Assembly: GCA_023227945.1 (NCBI GenBank)
Contig: JALOCC010000003.1
Coordinates: 1-64,000 of the forward strand
Reading direction: 5' to 3'
DNA from: Candidatus Omnitrophota bacterium
GTDB taxonomy: Bacteria; Omnitrophota; Gorgyraeia; Duberdicusellales; 4484-171
Length of the DNA: 64,000 nt
The notes under the pieces are model-generated. The model did not search any database and was not told the DNA's origin. It saw only the letters and a program-made list of their open reading frames with translations. This document shows positions 41,793 through 50,767 of the stretch, in pieces (within the stretch, counting starts at the first letter, position 1; each line of letters begins with the position of its first letter). The position numbers and the translations under genes are program-made.

Positions 41793-41907
41793 CTTTACTT
41801 ATATAGTAAAGGGTTAGAACTATAACCAGAGAAGCACAAGGTTTGTGCAAAAGCTATTAAAACAAGGGTGTTTTAAGGCTATCAGAGCTTAAAACACCCT
41901 TTTTTTA
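41793..41907 (+). terminator. glnA leader with four hairpins and terminator
   Basis: In order: CTTTACT/AGTAAAG (41793-41811), GGTTA/TAACC (41812-41827), GCAC/GTGC with loop AAGGTTT (41834-41848), and terminator AGGGTGTTTTAAG (41865-41877) with CTTAAAACACCCT (41888-41900) and a T-run. The ribosome site of glnA begins 15 bases later. It is probably an attenuation switch for glutamine synthetase. Confidence 0.7.
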
Positions 41908-41933
41908 TAACAAAAACATTAAAGGAGGTTGAA

Positions 41934-43265
41934 ATGGCTAAGAAGACAAAACAGGACATTCTAAAGTTAGTAAAGGAAAACGATGTAAAATTTATTCGTT
42001 TATGGTTTACCGATGTGTTGGGGCAAGTGAAGAGTTTTGCTATTACAGATAAGGAATTAGAGGGCGCCCTTGAAAACGGAATGGGTTTTGACGGTTCTTC
42101 TATCACTGGTTATCAGGATATAGAAGAATCCGACATGATCGCAATGCCAGATCCGGATACTTTTGCGATTTTACCCTGGCGGCCAAGCGAAAAAGCCGTT
42201 GCCAGAATGATTTGTAACGTGTTAAATCCCGATAAAACCCCGTATGAGGGTGACCCGCGTTATGTACTAAAAAGAGCACTAGAGCGCGCAAACAAAATGG
42301 GGTTTGACCATTATTATTTAGGGCCTGAATTAGAGTTCTTCTATTTTAAGACAGATTCGGCTACAGATATTTTAGATAAGGGGGGATATTTTGACCTTAC
42401 AACGCTTGATGTTGCCAGCGATCTTCGGAGGGAAACTGTTTTAGCTCTTGAAAAAATGGGCATCGACGTGGAATATTCCCATCATGAAGTTGCACCCAGC
42501 CAGCACGAGGTTGATATGCGTTATAAAGATGCGCTGGAAATGGCAGATAGCGTAATAACTTACAGGGTTGTTGTCAAAGAGATTGCGAGTAAGTTTGGAG
42601 TGTATGCCACTTTTATGCCAAAACCTATTTTTGGCCAGAATGGTTCAGGTATGCATACGCATCAGTCGCTATTTAAAGGAAGTAAAAATGCTTTCTTTGA
42701 TGCAAAAGCGGATGATTCTCTTTCCGATACTGCCCGTTGTTTTATCGCCGGACTCCTTAAGCATTCAAAAGAAATATGCTCAATATTTGCCCAAACCACA
42801 AATTCTTACAAAAGGTTAGTGCCTGGTTACGAAGCGCCTGTATACATAGCATGGAGCCGTAGGAACAGAAGCGCGCTTATAAGGGTGCCGCTCTATTATC
42901 CGGGAAAAGAAAAAGCTACCAGGTGCGAATTTAGAGCATGTGACCCGGCATGCAATCCGTATCTTGCATTTGCCGCCATGCTTCATGCGGGGTTAGATGG
43001 TATAGAAAAAAAATATAAAGCGCCTAAACCGATGGATCAGAATTTGTATCATTTAACCGATGAGGAACGAAAAGAAAAAGGCATTGAAACATTACCTGAT
43101 AACCTTGGGCACGCAATTGCCATAACCGAAAGCAGCGAACTTGTGAAGAAAGTTTTGGGAAAACATATTTTTCCAAGATTTGTTGAATTAAAGAAAAAAG
43201 AATGGGATGAGTACAGGATTCAAGTTCCTCAACATGAACTTGATAAGTATCTTTCAATTTTATAG
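41934..43265 (+). CDS. glnA: glutamine synthetase type I (alpha class)
   Basis: 443 residues behind AAAGGAGG. MGFDGSSITGYQDIEESDM, GPELEFF, HHEVAPSQHEVDMRY, NGSGMHTHQSL and CDPACNPYLAFAAMLHAG carry the metal and substrate sites. The region NLYHLTDEERKEKGIETLP resembles the alpha class (Bacillus-like) and lacks the NLYDLP adenylylation tyrosine context. Control is therefore more likely by feedback and by the leader. It makes glutamine from glutamate and ammonia. Confidence 0.93.
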   Translation: MAKKTKQDILKLVKENDVKFIRLWFTDVLGQVKSFAITDKELEGALENGMGFDGSSITGYQDIEESDMIAMPDPDTFAILPWRPSEKAVARMICNVLNPDKTPYEGDPRYVLKRALERANKMGFDHYYLGPELEFFYFKTDSATDILDKGGYFDLTTLDVASDLRRETVLALEKMGIDVEYSHHEVAPSQHEVDMRYKDALEMADSVITYRVVVKEIASKFGVYATFMPKPIFGQNGSGMHTHQSLFKGSKNAFFDAKADDSLSDTARCFIAGLLKHSKEICSIFAQTTNSYKRLVPGYEAPVYIAWSRRNRSALIRVPLYYPGKEKATRCEFRACDPACNPYLAFAAMLHAGLDGIEKKYKAPKPMDQNLYHLTDEERKEKGIETLPDNLGHAIAITESSELVKKVLGKHIFPRFVELKKKEWDEYRIQVPQHELDKYLSIL

Positions 43266-43274
43266 GAAACTACG

Positions 43275-43982
43275 GTGATTCTTATCTTGCAGCATACAAA
43301 AGAGGAAGGGCCTGGAACGCTTGGCAGTTTCCTAAGAAACAGCAGCTGGGAGATAAGGATCACCCGTCTTTATAAAAAAGAAAAGTTACCGGATGATTTA
43401 TCTAGAGTTGAGGCGGTTATAGTTATGGGTGGGCCAATGAATGTTTACGAAGAAAAAAAATTTCCATTCTTAAAGAGTGAAGATATCTTCTTAAAAAAAG
43501 TAATAGGCGAAGAAATTCCTATTCTGGGAATTTGTCTTGGCGCGCAGCTTTTAGCCAAAGCTCTTGGCGCAAAAGTAAAAAAAGCGCATCACGCGGAAAT
43601 AGGGTGGGGTAATGTGAATTTAACAGATAATGGAAAGAATGACCAGCTTTTAAAAGGTTTAGATAAAAAACTAGACATCTTCCAGTGGCACGAAGATACT
43701 TTTGAACTTCCGAAAGGGGCGGCTCTACTTGCAAAAAATTCTTTATGCCCTAACCAGGCATTTCGCTACGGTAAAAACTGTTACGGATTGCAATTTCATA
43801 TAGAAGTAGATGCTCCTTTAATTTTATGCTGGATAAAAGATTATTGCAAAAGCCGTAATTTGAATATGCGGTTTAAGGGGCAAGAAATGTTATTTGATTA
43901 TTATCAAAAGCAAGAAAAGTTCAACCGGCAAGCAGCAAATATTTATCTGAATTTTTCAAGGCTTATACAGCCGCTGAATTAA
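43275..43982 (+). CDS. class I glutamine amidotransferase-like protein
   Basis: 235 residues starting at GTG 43275, nine bases after glnA. GICLGAQLLA holds the nucleophile Cys, QFHIE the His-Glu pair. This stand-alone type (GMP-synthase-like GATase, YrpI/GAT1 group) may act on gamma-glutamyl compounds. Its place between glnA and gltB suggests release or transfer of glutamine nitrogen. Confidence 0.8.
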   Translation: MILILQHTKEEGPGTLGSFLRNSSWEIRITRLYKKEKLPDDLSRVEAVIVMGGPMNVYEEKKFPFLKSEDIFLKKVIGEEIPILGICLGAQLLAKALGAKVKKAHHAEIGWGNVNLTDNGKNDQLLKGLDKKLDIFQWHEDTFELPKGAALLAKNSLCPNQAFRYGKNCYGLQFHIEVDAPLILCWIKDYCKSRNLNMRFKGQEMLFDYYQKQEKFNRQAANIYLNFSRLIQPLN

Positions 43983-44063
43983 GCGTATAGGTTTTTTTGG
44001 AAAAGGTTGCATAAAATTTAGGCATAAATTGCCAGTGTTTAAGGAGGTTCATTAGCCCACAAT

Positions 44064-44297
44064 ATGGAACCGGATAAAATTGTAGATGAAATTTATAATT
44101 CTTTTTTAATCGGCAACGACGGAAAGGTTTATGCAAACACTATTGAATATATAGAAAAAATTATCATTGAAAAGGTACTTGAAAGAAGCTTCGGCAATCA
44201 ATTCAGGGCAGCAAAGATTTTAGGGATTAATCGTAATACTTTACGTTCCAAAATAAAGAAATTGAATATAGACGCAAGTAGGTGGAAAGGTTATTGA
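44064..44297 (+). CDS. Fis-type helix-turn-helix protein
   Basis: 77 residues. The C-terminal half, LERSFGNQFRAAKILGINRN followed by TLRSKIKKL, is the Fis/NtrC DNA-binding domain (HTH_8) without receiver or AAA domains. An AAGGAGG lies unusually far (16 bases) from the only ATG. Being just ahead of gltB, it may be a local nitrogen regulator. Confidence 0.75.
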   Translation: MEPDKIVDEIYNSFLIGNDGKVYANTIEYIEKIIIEKVLERSFGNQFRAAKILGINRNTLRSKIKKLNIDASRWKGY

Positions 44298-44303
44298 TAG
44301 CTA

Positions 44304-44515
44304 ATGAATAAAACTCTAAACCCTAAACTCGAAACTCTAAACAAACTCGAAATCACAATGTTCCAAATCCTAAACGTTTCGAGTTTGGGATTTCGAGTTT
44401 GTAGTTTGTTTAGGATTTTCCGCCAGAGGCCCTCGGCTTCGCCGAGAGGCGAGCGGATCCGCCCACATATAAAAAATATATCGGTGGCGGAAGTGTTTAG
44501 AGTTTTAGGGTTTAA
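44304..44515 (+). repeat. word-repeat spacer (AAACTCTAAACCC) with inserted CCGCC element
   Basis: AACTCTAAACCCTAAACTCG at the left mirrors TTTAGAGTTTTAGGGTTTAA at the right. Between them ACTCGAAA and TTTCGAGTTTG words alternate. The inserted element at 44419-44493 has TTCCGCCAGAGG, a CCTCGGC/GCCGAGAGG hairpin, CGGATCCGCCCACATAT and GGTGGCGGAAG, shared with 39741-39787. The spacer runs up to the gltB start without a ribosome site. Confidence 0.65.
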
Positions 44516-44517
44516 AT

Positions 44518-47500
44518 ATGAAATATAAGCATTTCCCAGGACAACAAGGTCTCTACTACCCGGAATATGAGCATGATTCTTGCGGGGTGGGGTTTGTTTG
44601 TAACATAAAAGGCCAGAAATCAAATGCTATCGTCCGGCAGGGAATTGAGGTTTTACGCCGGCTGTCGCACCGAGGAGCAGTAGGTTCGGACCCAAAAACC
44701 GGAGATGGCGCGGGAATCTTAATTCAGATCCCGCACGAATTTTTTAAAAAGTCCGCTCAAGCAATAAAAATTAATTTACCGGAATTAGGTTTCTACGGCA
44801 CCGGTTTGATATTTTTGCCGAAAGATATTAAAGAACGTGAATTCTGTAAAAAAACATTTGAAAAAATTATAAAAGATGAAGGCCAAATTTTTTTAGGATG
44901 GCGTAGTGTGCCGATAGATAATTCGGATATAGGCAAAGGAGCCAAGGCCAGCGAGCCGGTTTTTGAACAAGTTTTTATTGAGAGAAACAAAGATGTAAGC
45001 GGGGAACTGGATTTTGAAAGGAAACTTTATGTAATCAGAAAACAAGTGGAAAATATTATCCGTTCATCCGAATTACAGCAAAAGAAATCTTTCTATATTA
45101 CTAATATTTCCACCCGCACATTTTCCTATAAGGGTTTGCTCATGCCTGGCCAGCTGGAGAACTTTTTTGTTGACCTTAAGGATGAAAGTATAGAAAGTTC
45201 ACTATGTTTAGTGCATTCACGTTATAGTACTAATACTTTTCCTACCTGGGACTTAGCGCAGCCATTTAGATTCTTAGCTCACAACGGAGAAATAAATACT
45301 TTACGCGGGAATATAAACGGAGTACGGGCAAGAGAACGGTTAATTTCCAGCGAGATTTTTGGGGCAGATATAGAAAAGCTAAAACCAGTTATCGTTGAAG
45401 GAGGGAGCGATTCGGCTGCAATTGATAATCTATTTGAGCTGCTGGTTTTATCGGGCCGGCCCCTTGAGCATACAATGATGATGCTTATTCCTGCGGCTTG
45501 GGAACACGATAAATTTATGGATTGTGAGCTTAAAGATTTTTATAAATATCATGCTTGTTTTATGGAGCCTTGGGATGGGCCGGCGGCAATGGCTTTTACC
45601 GACGGAAAAAATATTGCTGCCGCTTTAGATAGAAACGGACTTAGGCCAGCGCGTTATATTATAACTAAAAATGATTTTGTAGTGATGGCATCTGAGGTAG
45701 GCGTTTTGGATATTGCACCTAAAGATATTAAGATTTCAGGCCGTCTTGAGCCGGGAAAATTATTTTTTATTGATACGCAAGCAGGCTGCATAGTAGACGA
45801 TTCCCAGATAAAAAAAAGAGTATCCGGCAATTGCCCATATGGTAAATGGAATACCGAAAATATGGTTGATCTTGATAGCCTTGTAGGCGGCAGTACAGGC
45901 AATAAAAAACCCGCAGATATAATAGCTTGCCTTAAGGCTTTTGGTTATTCCCGGGAAGACCTGAAAATAGTTATTCGGCCTATGGCCGAAGAAGGGAAAG
46001 AGCCCGTAGGTTCAATGGGCAATGATACTCCGCATGCTTTTTTGTCAAAGAAACCCCAGCTTCTTTATAGCTATTTTAAGCAATTGTTTGCGCAAGTAAC
46101 AAATCCGGCGATAGATTCTATCAGAGAAAAGCTGGTGATGAGTTTAGAAAGTTTTATCGGCCCTGAGAAAAATATTTTAGAGGAAACTCCTAAGCATAGC
46201 CATAAACTTAAAGTAAGGAATCCGATATTAACAAACGAAGAACTTATAAAAATTCGAGATATCAGCATAAATAATTTTAGAACCAAGACGATTTATACTT
46301 TTTTTGACGCAGTTAATCCTAAGGAAGGTTTTGTCCGCGCGCTGGAAAGGATTTGTTTTGAAGCGGAATATGCCATTGATAAAGGGTATTCTTTTATTAT
46401 ATTAAGTGACCGTGGAATTGATAAGGATAGAATTGCTTTGCCGGCACTTTTAGCAATGAGCGCAGTCCATCATTATCTGGTAAGAAAAACTATACGTTCG
46501 CAGGTTGCGATAATAGTTGAAAGCGCAGAGCCCAGAGAGGTACACCATTTTGCTTTGCTTTTTGGTTACGGCGCAGACTGCATAAACCCATATCTTGCCT
46601 ATGAAACAATAGAATATCTTATCAGCGAAAAAGAGATTAATTTAGACCGTAAAAACGCATTGAAGAATTACAATAAAGCTTTAACAGACGGCATATTAAA
46701 AATATTGTCAAAAATGGGGATATCTACCTTAAGAAGCTATCGCGGAGCGCAAATATTTGAAGCTTTAGGTTTAGACGATGAGCTTATAGAGAAGTATTTT
46801 ACCGGAACCGTATCGCGAATAGCCGGCGTTGGCCTTCCCGGGATAGCGCAGGAGACTATCGAAAGGCATAAAGAAGCTTTCGCCCAAAGAGGCGTAGTTA
46901 GCCCGTATTTAACCAGCGGTGGAATTTATCAATGGAAAAGAGATGGAGAATTTCATCTTTGGAATCCCGAAACTATCGCTGCCTTGCAAGATGCTACGCG
47001 CAATAACGATTATGACAAATATAAAGAATTTGCGCGGATGATAAATAATCAGTCAGATAATCCTGTGACCTTGAGAAGCTTGCTTAAGTTCAAAAAAGAA
47101 AAACCGATTCCTATTGATGAAGTTGAACCCGTTCAAAGTATTATGCGGCGTTTTACAACCGGCGCAATGAGTTTTGGTTCAATCAGTGCTTTAGCGCACG
47201 AAACAATTGCTATCGCCATGAACAGAATAGGCGGAAAATCTAACACCGGTGAAGGTGGCGAAGATCCGGACAGATTTACGGCCCTACCTAACGGCGACTC
47301 AAAAAGAAGCGCCGTAAAACAAGTTGCCTCCGGAAGATTCGGTGTCACTACAAACTATCTTGTTAATGCAGATGAAATACAAATAAAGATTGCTCAGGGG
47401 GCAAAGCCAGGCGAAGGAGGCCAATTACCGGGGCATAAAGTAAGCCCGATAATCGCCCGAATCAGGTATACAACCCCCGGCGTTACTTTAATATCTCCGC

Positions 47501-49047
47501 CGCCGCATCATGATATATATTCTATTGAGGACCTTGCACAATTAATATTTGATTTAAAAAATGTTAATCCTCGCGCCCGCGTAAGCGTAAAGCTTGTATC
47601 AGAAGTAGGAGTAGGAACTGTTGCCGCAGGCGTTGCCAAAGGGCATGCGGATATGATTCTTATTTCCGGCGGAGACGGCGGCACCGGCGCATCTCCTCAG
47701 AGCTCAATAAGATATGCAGGGCTTCCGTGGGAGCTTGGCGTTAGCGAGACGCATCAAACACTCCTGCTGAATAATTTACGTTCAAGAGTGCGCATACAAA
47801 CTGATGGGCAGATGCGAACCGGCCGCGATGTGGCAATAGCCGCTTTGTTAGGAGCGGAAGAATTTGGTTTTTGTTCGAGCGTGCTTGTTGTAAGCGGCTG
47901 CGTTATGCTTAGGCATTGCCAGCTTAATAATTGTTCAGTTGGCATAGCTACGCAAGATGAGGCTTTACAGAAACGCTTTGGAGGAAAACCTGAATATATA
48001 GTGAACTATTTTAATTTCATAACACAGGAACTACGCGAAATTATGGCAAGTTTAGGCATAAGGACTATAAACGAAATGATTGGCCGCGCAGATCTTATTG
48101 AAGTAAATAAAGAGATTATTCCTTCCAAAGCGCGCGGAGTAAATTATTCCAAAATCCTTTATGTGCCGGAATTACCTCGAGATTATGCAAGATATTGTAA
48201 AGTAAAACAGGAAAGCGGGCTTGATTTTGTTTTAGACAAAGAACTTATAAAAATGTGTGGTGTTTTTAAAGAGAATGAGCCAATAAAAATTTCAGTTAAG
48301 ATTAATAATACCAACAGAACTGCAGGTGCAATGCTTAGCGGAGAGTTAATCCGGCGCTATGGAGAAGCGGGGTTGCCCCATGATTCTATAGTTTGTAAAT
48401 TTAAAGGCATTGCCGGCCAAAGTTTTGGCGCTTTTCTGGCGAAAGGAATTACTTTTGAATTAGAAGGTATGGCTAATGATTATGTTGGCAAAGGAATTTC
48501 CGGAGGAAAAATTATTATTTATCCAGATAAACAGACAGGATATAAGGCCGAAGAAAATATTATTATTGGAAATACCGCGTTTTATGGTGCTATCGCTGGT
48601 GAAGCTTATATTGGAGGTGTTGCCGGCGAACGGTTTTGTATACGAAACTCAGGCCTTAAGGCAGTAGTTGAAGGCGTGGGGGATCATGGTTGCGAGTATA
48701 TGACCGGCGGGTATGTCGCTATAATCGGTAAGACCGGCCGTAATTTTGCCGCAGGTATGAGCGGCGGCATTGCGTATGTATATAATGCAGGAAAAGATTT
48801 TAATCAGAAATGTAATTTAGAAATGGTGGAGTTGGAAATTCTTTCCCAGAATGATGAAAAAGTACTTTACGATTTACTCTGTAACCATCATAAATACACT
48901 CAAAGCGCAATTGCTAAGAAAATTATTGAGCATTTTAAAAAAGAAATTAAACATTTTGTCAAAGTTATGCCAACAGAATATAAACGTATTTTAGCAGGGA
49001 AAAAAGCGATAAAGAAACCGGATTTGGTTGAGGTGTCAGATGGGTGA
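44518..49047 (+). CDS. gltB: glutamate synthase large subunit
   Basis: 1509 residues. After a 21-residue propeptide, C22 in HDSCGVGF is the glutaminase nucleophile. Then come the central domain, the FMN/synthase domain (GEGGEDPDRF, PGEGGQLPGHKVSP, SGGDGGTGASP) and the C-terminal beta-helix with GGXXXG-type repeats (YVGKGISGGKIIIYP, EYMTGGYVAIIGKTG). It converts 2-oxoglutarate and glutamine to two glutamates together with GltD. Confidence 0.93.
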   Translation: MKYKHFPGQQGLYYPEYEHDSCGVGFVCNIKGQKSNAIVRQGIEVLRRLSHRGAVGSDPKTGDGAGILIQIPHEFFKKSAQAIKINLPELGFYGTGLIFLPKDIKEREFCKKTFEKIIKDEGQIFLGWRSVPIDNSDIGKGAKASEPVFEQVFIERNKDVSGELDFERKLYVIRKQVENIIRSSELQQKKSFYITNISTRTFSYKGLLMPGQLENFFVDLKDESIESSLCLVHSRYSTNTFPTWDLAQPFRFLAHNGEINTLRGNINGVRARERLISSEIFGADIEKLKPVIVEGGSDSAAIDNLFELLVLSGRPLEHTMMMLIPAAWEHDKFMDCELKDFYKYHACFMEPWDGPAAMAFTDGKNIAAALDRNGLRPARYIITKNDFVVMASEVGVLDIAPKDIKISGRLEPGKLFFIDTQAGCIVDDSQIKKRVSGNCPYGKWNTENMVDLDSLVGGSTGNKKPADIIACLKAFGYSREDLKIVIRPMAEEGKEPVGSMGNDTPHAFLSKKPQLLYSYFKQLFAQVTNPAIDSIREKLVMSLESFIGPEKNILEETPKHSHKLKVRNPILTNEELIKIRDISINNFRTKTIYTFFDAVNPKEGFVRALERICFEAEYAIDKGYSFIILSDRGIDKDRIALPALLAMSAVHHYLVRKTIRSQVAIIVESAEPREVHHFALLFGYGADCINPYLAYETIEYLISEKEINLDRKNALKNYNKALTDGILKILSKMGISTLRSYRGAQIFEALGLDDELIEKYFTGTVSRIAGVGLPGIAQETIERHKEAFAQRGVVSPYLTSGGIYQWKRDGEFHLWNPETIAALQDATRNNDYDKYKEFARMINNQSDNPVTLRSLLKFKKEKPIPIDEVEPVQSIMRRFTTGAMSFGSISALAHETIAIAMNRIGGKSNTGEGGEDPDRFTALPNGDSKRSAVKQVASGRFGVTTNYLVNADEIQIKIAQGAKPGEGGQLPGHKVSPIIARIRYTTPGVTLISPPPHHDIYSIEDLAQLIFDLKNVNPRARVSVKLVSEVGVGTVAAGVAKGHADMILISGGDGGTGASPQSSIRYAGLPWELGVSETHQTLLLNNLRSRVRIQTDGQMRTGRDVAIAALLGAEEFGFCSSVLVVSGCVMLRHCQLNNCSVGIATQDEALQKRFGGKPEYIVNYFNFITQELREIMASLGIRTINEMIGRADLIEVNKEIIPSKARGVNYSKILYVPELPRDYARYCKVKQESGLDFVLDKELIKMCGVFKENEPIKISVKINNTNRTAGAMLSGELIRRYGEAGLPHDSIVCKFKGIAGQSFGAFLAKGITFELEGMANDYVGKGISGGKIIIYPDKQTGYKAEENIIIGNTAFYGAIAGEAYIGGVAGERFCIRNSGLKAVVEGVGDHGCEYMTGGYVAIIGKTGRNFAAGMSGGIAYVYNAGKDFNQKCNLEMVELEILSQNDEKVLYDLLCNHHKYTQSAIAKKIIEHFKKEIKHFVKVMPTEYKRILAGKKAIKKPDLVEVSDG

Positions 49048-49125
49048 GCGTTACACGTAACAAGTATCACGTAACACGTTTAAAAAAAGACGCGATACTT
49101 GTTACATGATACGTGTTACTTAATA
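49048..49125 (+). repeat. word-repeat spacer (GTAACACG/GATACTTG)
   Basis: GTAACAAGTATC (49057-49068) and GATACTTGTTAC (49094-49105) are perfectly inverted, flanked by further CGTTACACG, GTAACACG and CGTGTTAC words. A related spacer is at 56082-56200. Confidence 0.65.
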
Positions 49126-49134
49126 AAGGAAAAG

Positions 49135-50598
49135 ATGGGTGATGTAAAAGGTTTTCTAAAAGTTAGGCGCCAAACAGCGAAATACAGGCCGGTTTGCGTG
49201 CGCGTAAAAGACTACCGTGAAGTGGCAATGCCGCGCTCTGATGAGGCTATGAAAGAGCAGGCATCGCGTTGTATGGACTGCGGAACTCCTTTTTGCCATT
49301 GGGGTTGCCCTCTGGGAAATTATATTCCCGAGTGGAATGACGCAGTTTTTCGCGGCCGATGGAAGAAAGCCTTTCAATTGCTTGAGGCAAGCAATAATTT
49401 TCCCGAATTTACCGGAAGGCTTTGCCCCGCGCTTTGTGAGTATGCTTGTATTTTGGGAATAAATGATGACCCGGTAACTATAAAAGAGAATGAATTGACG
49501 ATTATTGAATATGCTTTTGATGCTGGTTTTATCCGGGCAAATCCGCCTAAAGTTCGTACCGGAAAAAAAATTGCTGTTATCGGTTCCGGCCCGTCCGGGC
49601 TTGCTTGCGCCAACCAGTTGAATAAAGCTGGGCATAAGATAACGGTTTTTGAAAAGGATGACAAAATAGGAGGTATTTTACGCTACGGTATCCCGGATTT
49701 TAAACTTGAAAAGTGGCTCATTGACCGGCGGGTTAACCTGCTTGAGAAAGAGGGTATTGAATTTAAAACCAATGTGAATGCCGGCATAGGCTATAAAGCC
49801 TCAAAACTTAAAAAAGAATTTGATGCCATTGTGCTTACCGCTGGTTCCCGTGTTCCCCGTGACCTTAATATTGAAGGCCGAAAGCTCAACGGTATATATT
49901 TCGCTATGGATTATTTAATCCAGTCAAACAGAAGAGTTGCCAAAGAAAAAATACCCGTTAATAAGTTAATCGATGCCAAAGGAAAAAAAGTTGTTGTTAT
50001 CGGCGGAGGAGATACCGGCGCTGATTGTGTCGGCACGGCGAACCGGCAAGGCGCAAGCTGTGTGGTGCAAATTGAAATTATGCCAAAGCCTGAAGAATGC
50101 CGTACCAAAGAATACCCGTGGCCAAAATACCCGTTGATTTTAAGAACTTCTACTAGCCACGAAGAAGGAAGCGAGCGCCAGTGGAGCATTCTTACTAAAA
50201 AATTTATCGGTGAGAATGGTAAACTTGAGAAATTATCTTGTGTCCGTGCCGAATTTATAAACGAACAACGAACAGCGAACGACAAACGGCAAGCTTGTCC
50301 GGTAATGCGCGAAATCCCTGGTTCTGAATTCGAGATTAGCGCCGATATGGTCTTGCTGGCAATGGGTTTTGTGCATCCCGAACATTCAAAACTGCTTACA
50401 GATTTAGGCGTAGAACTGGATAAACGCGGCAATATAAAAACAGATGCAAATTATATGACTTCCAATGAGAAAGTATTTTCTGCAGGAGACGCCAGAAGCG
50501 GCCAGTCATTAATTGTACGGGCTATTGCAGAAGGCAGGCAGGCTGCTTTCTGTGTTGATAAATATCTTATGGGCGAAAGTAGTTTGTCTATTATATAA
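49135..50598 (+). CDS. gltD: glutamate synthase small subunit
   Basis: 487 residues from ATG 49135 (AAAGGAAAAG); an earlier in-frame start lies in the repeat. The Cys-rich N-terminus (CMDCGTPFCHWGCPLGN) binds iron-sulfur clusters. GSGPSGLACA and GGGDTGADC are the FAD and NADPH sites. The segment NEQRTANDKRQACPVM (about residues 376-391), between FI and REIPGSEFE, is not usual for the family and is encoded by a word-repeat-like stretch. It supplies electrons to GltB. Confidence 0.92.
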   Translation: MGDVKGFLKVRRQTAKYRPVCVRVKDYREVAMPRSDEAMKEQASRCMDCGTPFCHWGCPLGNYIPEWNDAVFRGRWKKAFQLLEASNNFPEFTGRLCPALCEYACILGINDDPVTIKENELTIIEYAFDAGFIRANPPKVRTGKKIAVIGSGPSGLACANQLNKAGHKITVFEKDDKIGGILRYGIPDFKLEKWLIDRRVNLLEKEGIEFKTNVNAGIGYKASKLKKEFDAIVLTAGSRVPRDLNIEGRKLNGIYFAMDYLIQSNRRVAKEKIPVNKLIDAKGKKVVVIGGGDTGADCVGTANRQGASCVVQIEIMPKPEECRTKEYPWPKYPLILRTSTSHEEGSERQWSILTKKFIGENGKLEKLSCVRAEFINEQRTANDKRQACPVMREIPGSEFEISADMVLLAMGFVHPEHSKLLTDLGVELDKRGNIKTDANYMTSNEKVFSAGDARSGQSLIVRAIAEGRQAAFCVDKYLMGESSLSII

Positions 50599-50604
50599 GA
50601 TTTG

Positions 50605-50745
50605 GTAACGGTTAAGGTAACCTATCATTATTATTTTAGGTTACGCGCCTGCCGTAGGCAGGCAGGTTACCTAGGTTACACTAAATCACGAGTTTTTTGA
50701 TGTAACCTTCGTAACCTACCCGTAACCTACGTAACATATAGGCAG
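50605..50745 (+). repeat. word-repeat spacer (GGTTAC/GTAACC)
   Basis: At least nine GGTTAC or GTAACC words in both orientations, e.g. GTAACCTA and TTAGGTTAC (about 50616-50645). A GCCTGCC/GGCAGGC hairpin (50647-50663) is inserted between two words. GGTTACC also occurs in the nitrogen leaders at 37753, 37831 and 41773. Confidence 0.6.
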
Positions 50746-50767
50746 AAATAGCTGTTAAAGGAGCAAA

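Noticed and set aside
44304-44528. Small frames on both strands in the spacer before gltB
   Set aside because: They consist of the inverted word repeat and cover no recognisable protein.
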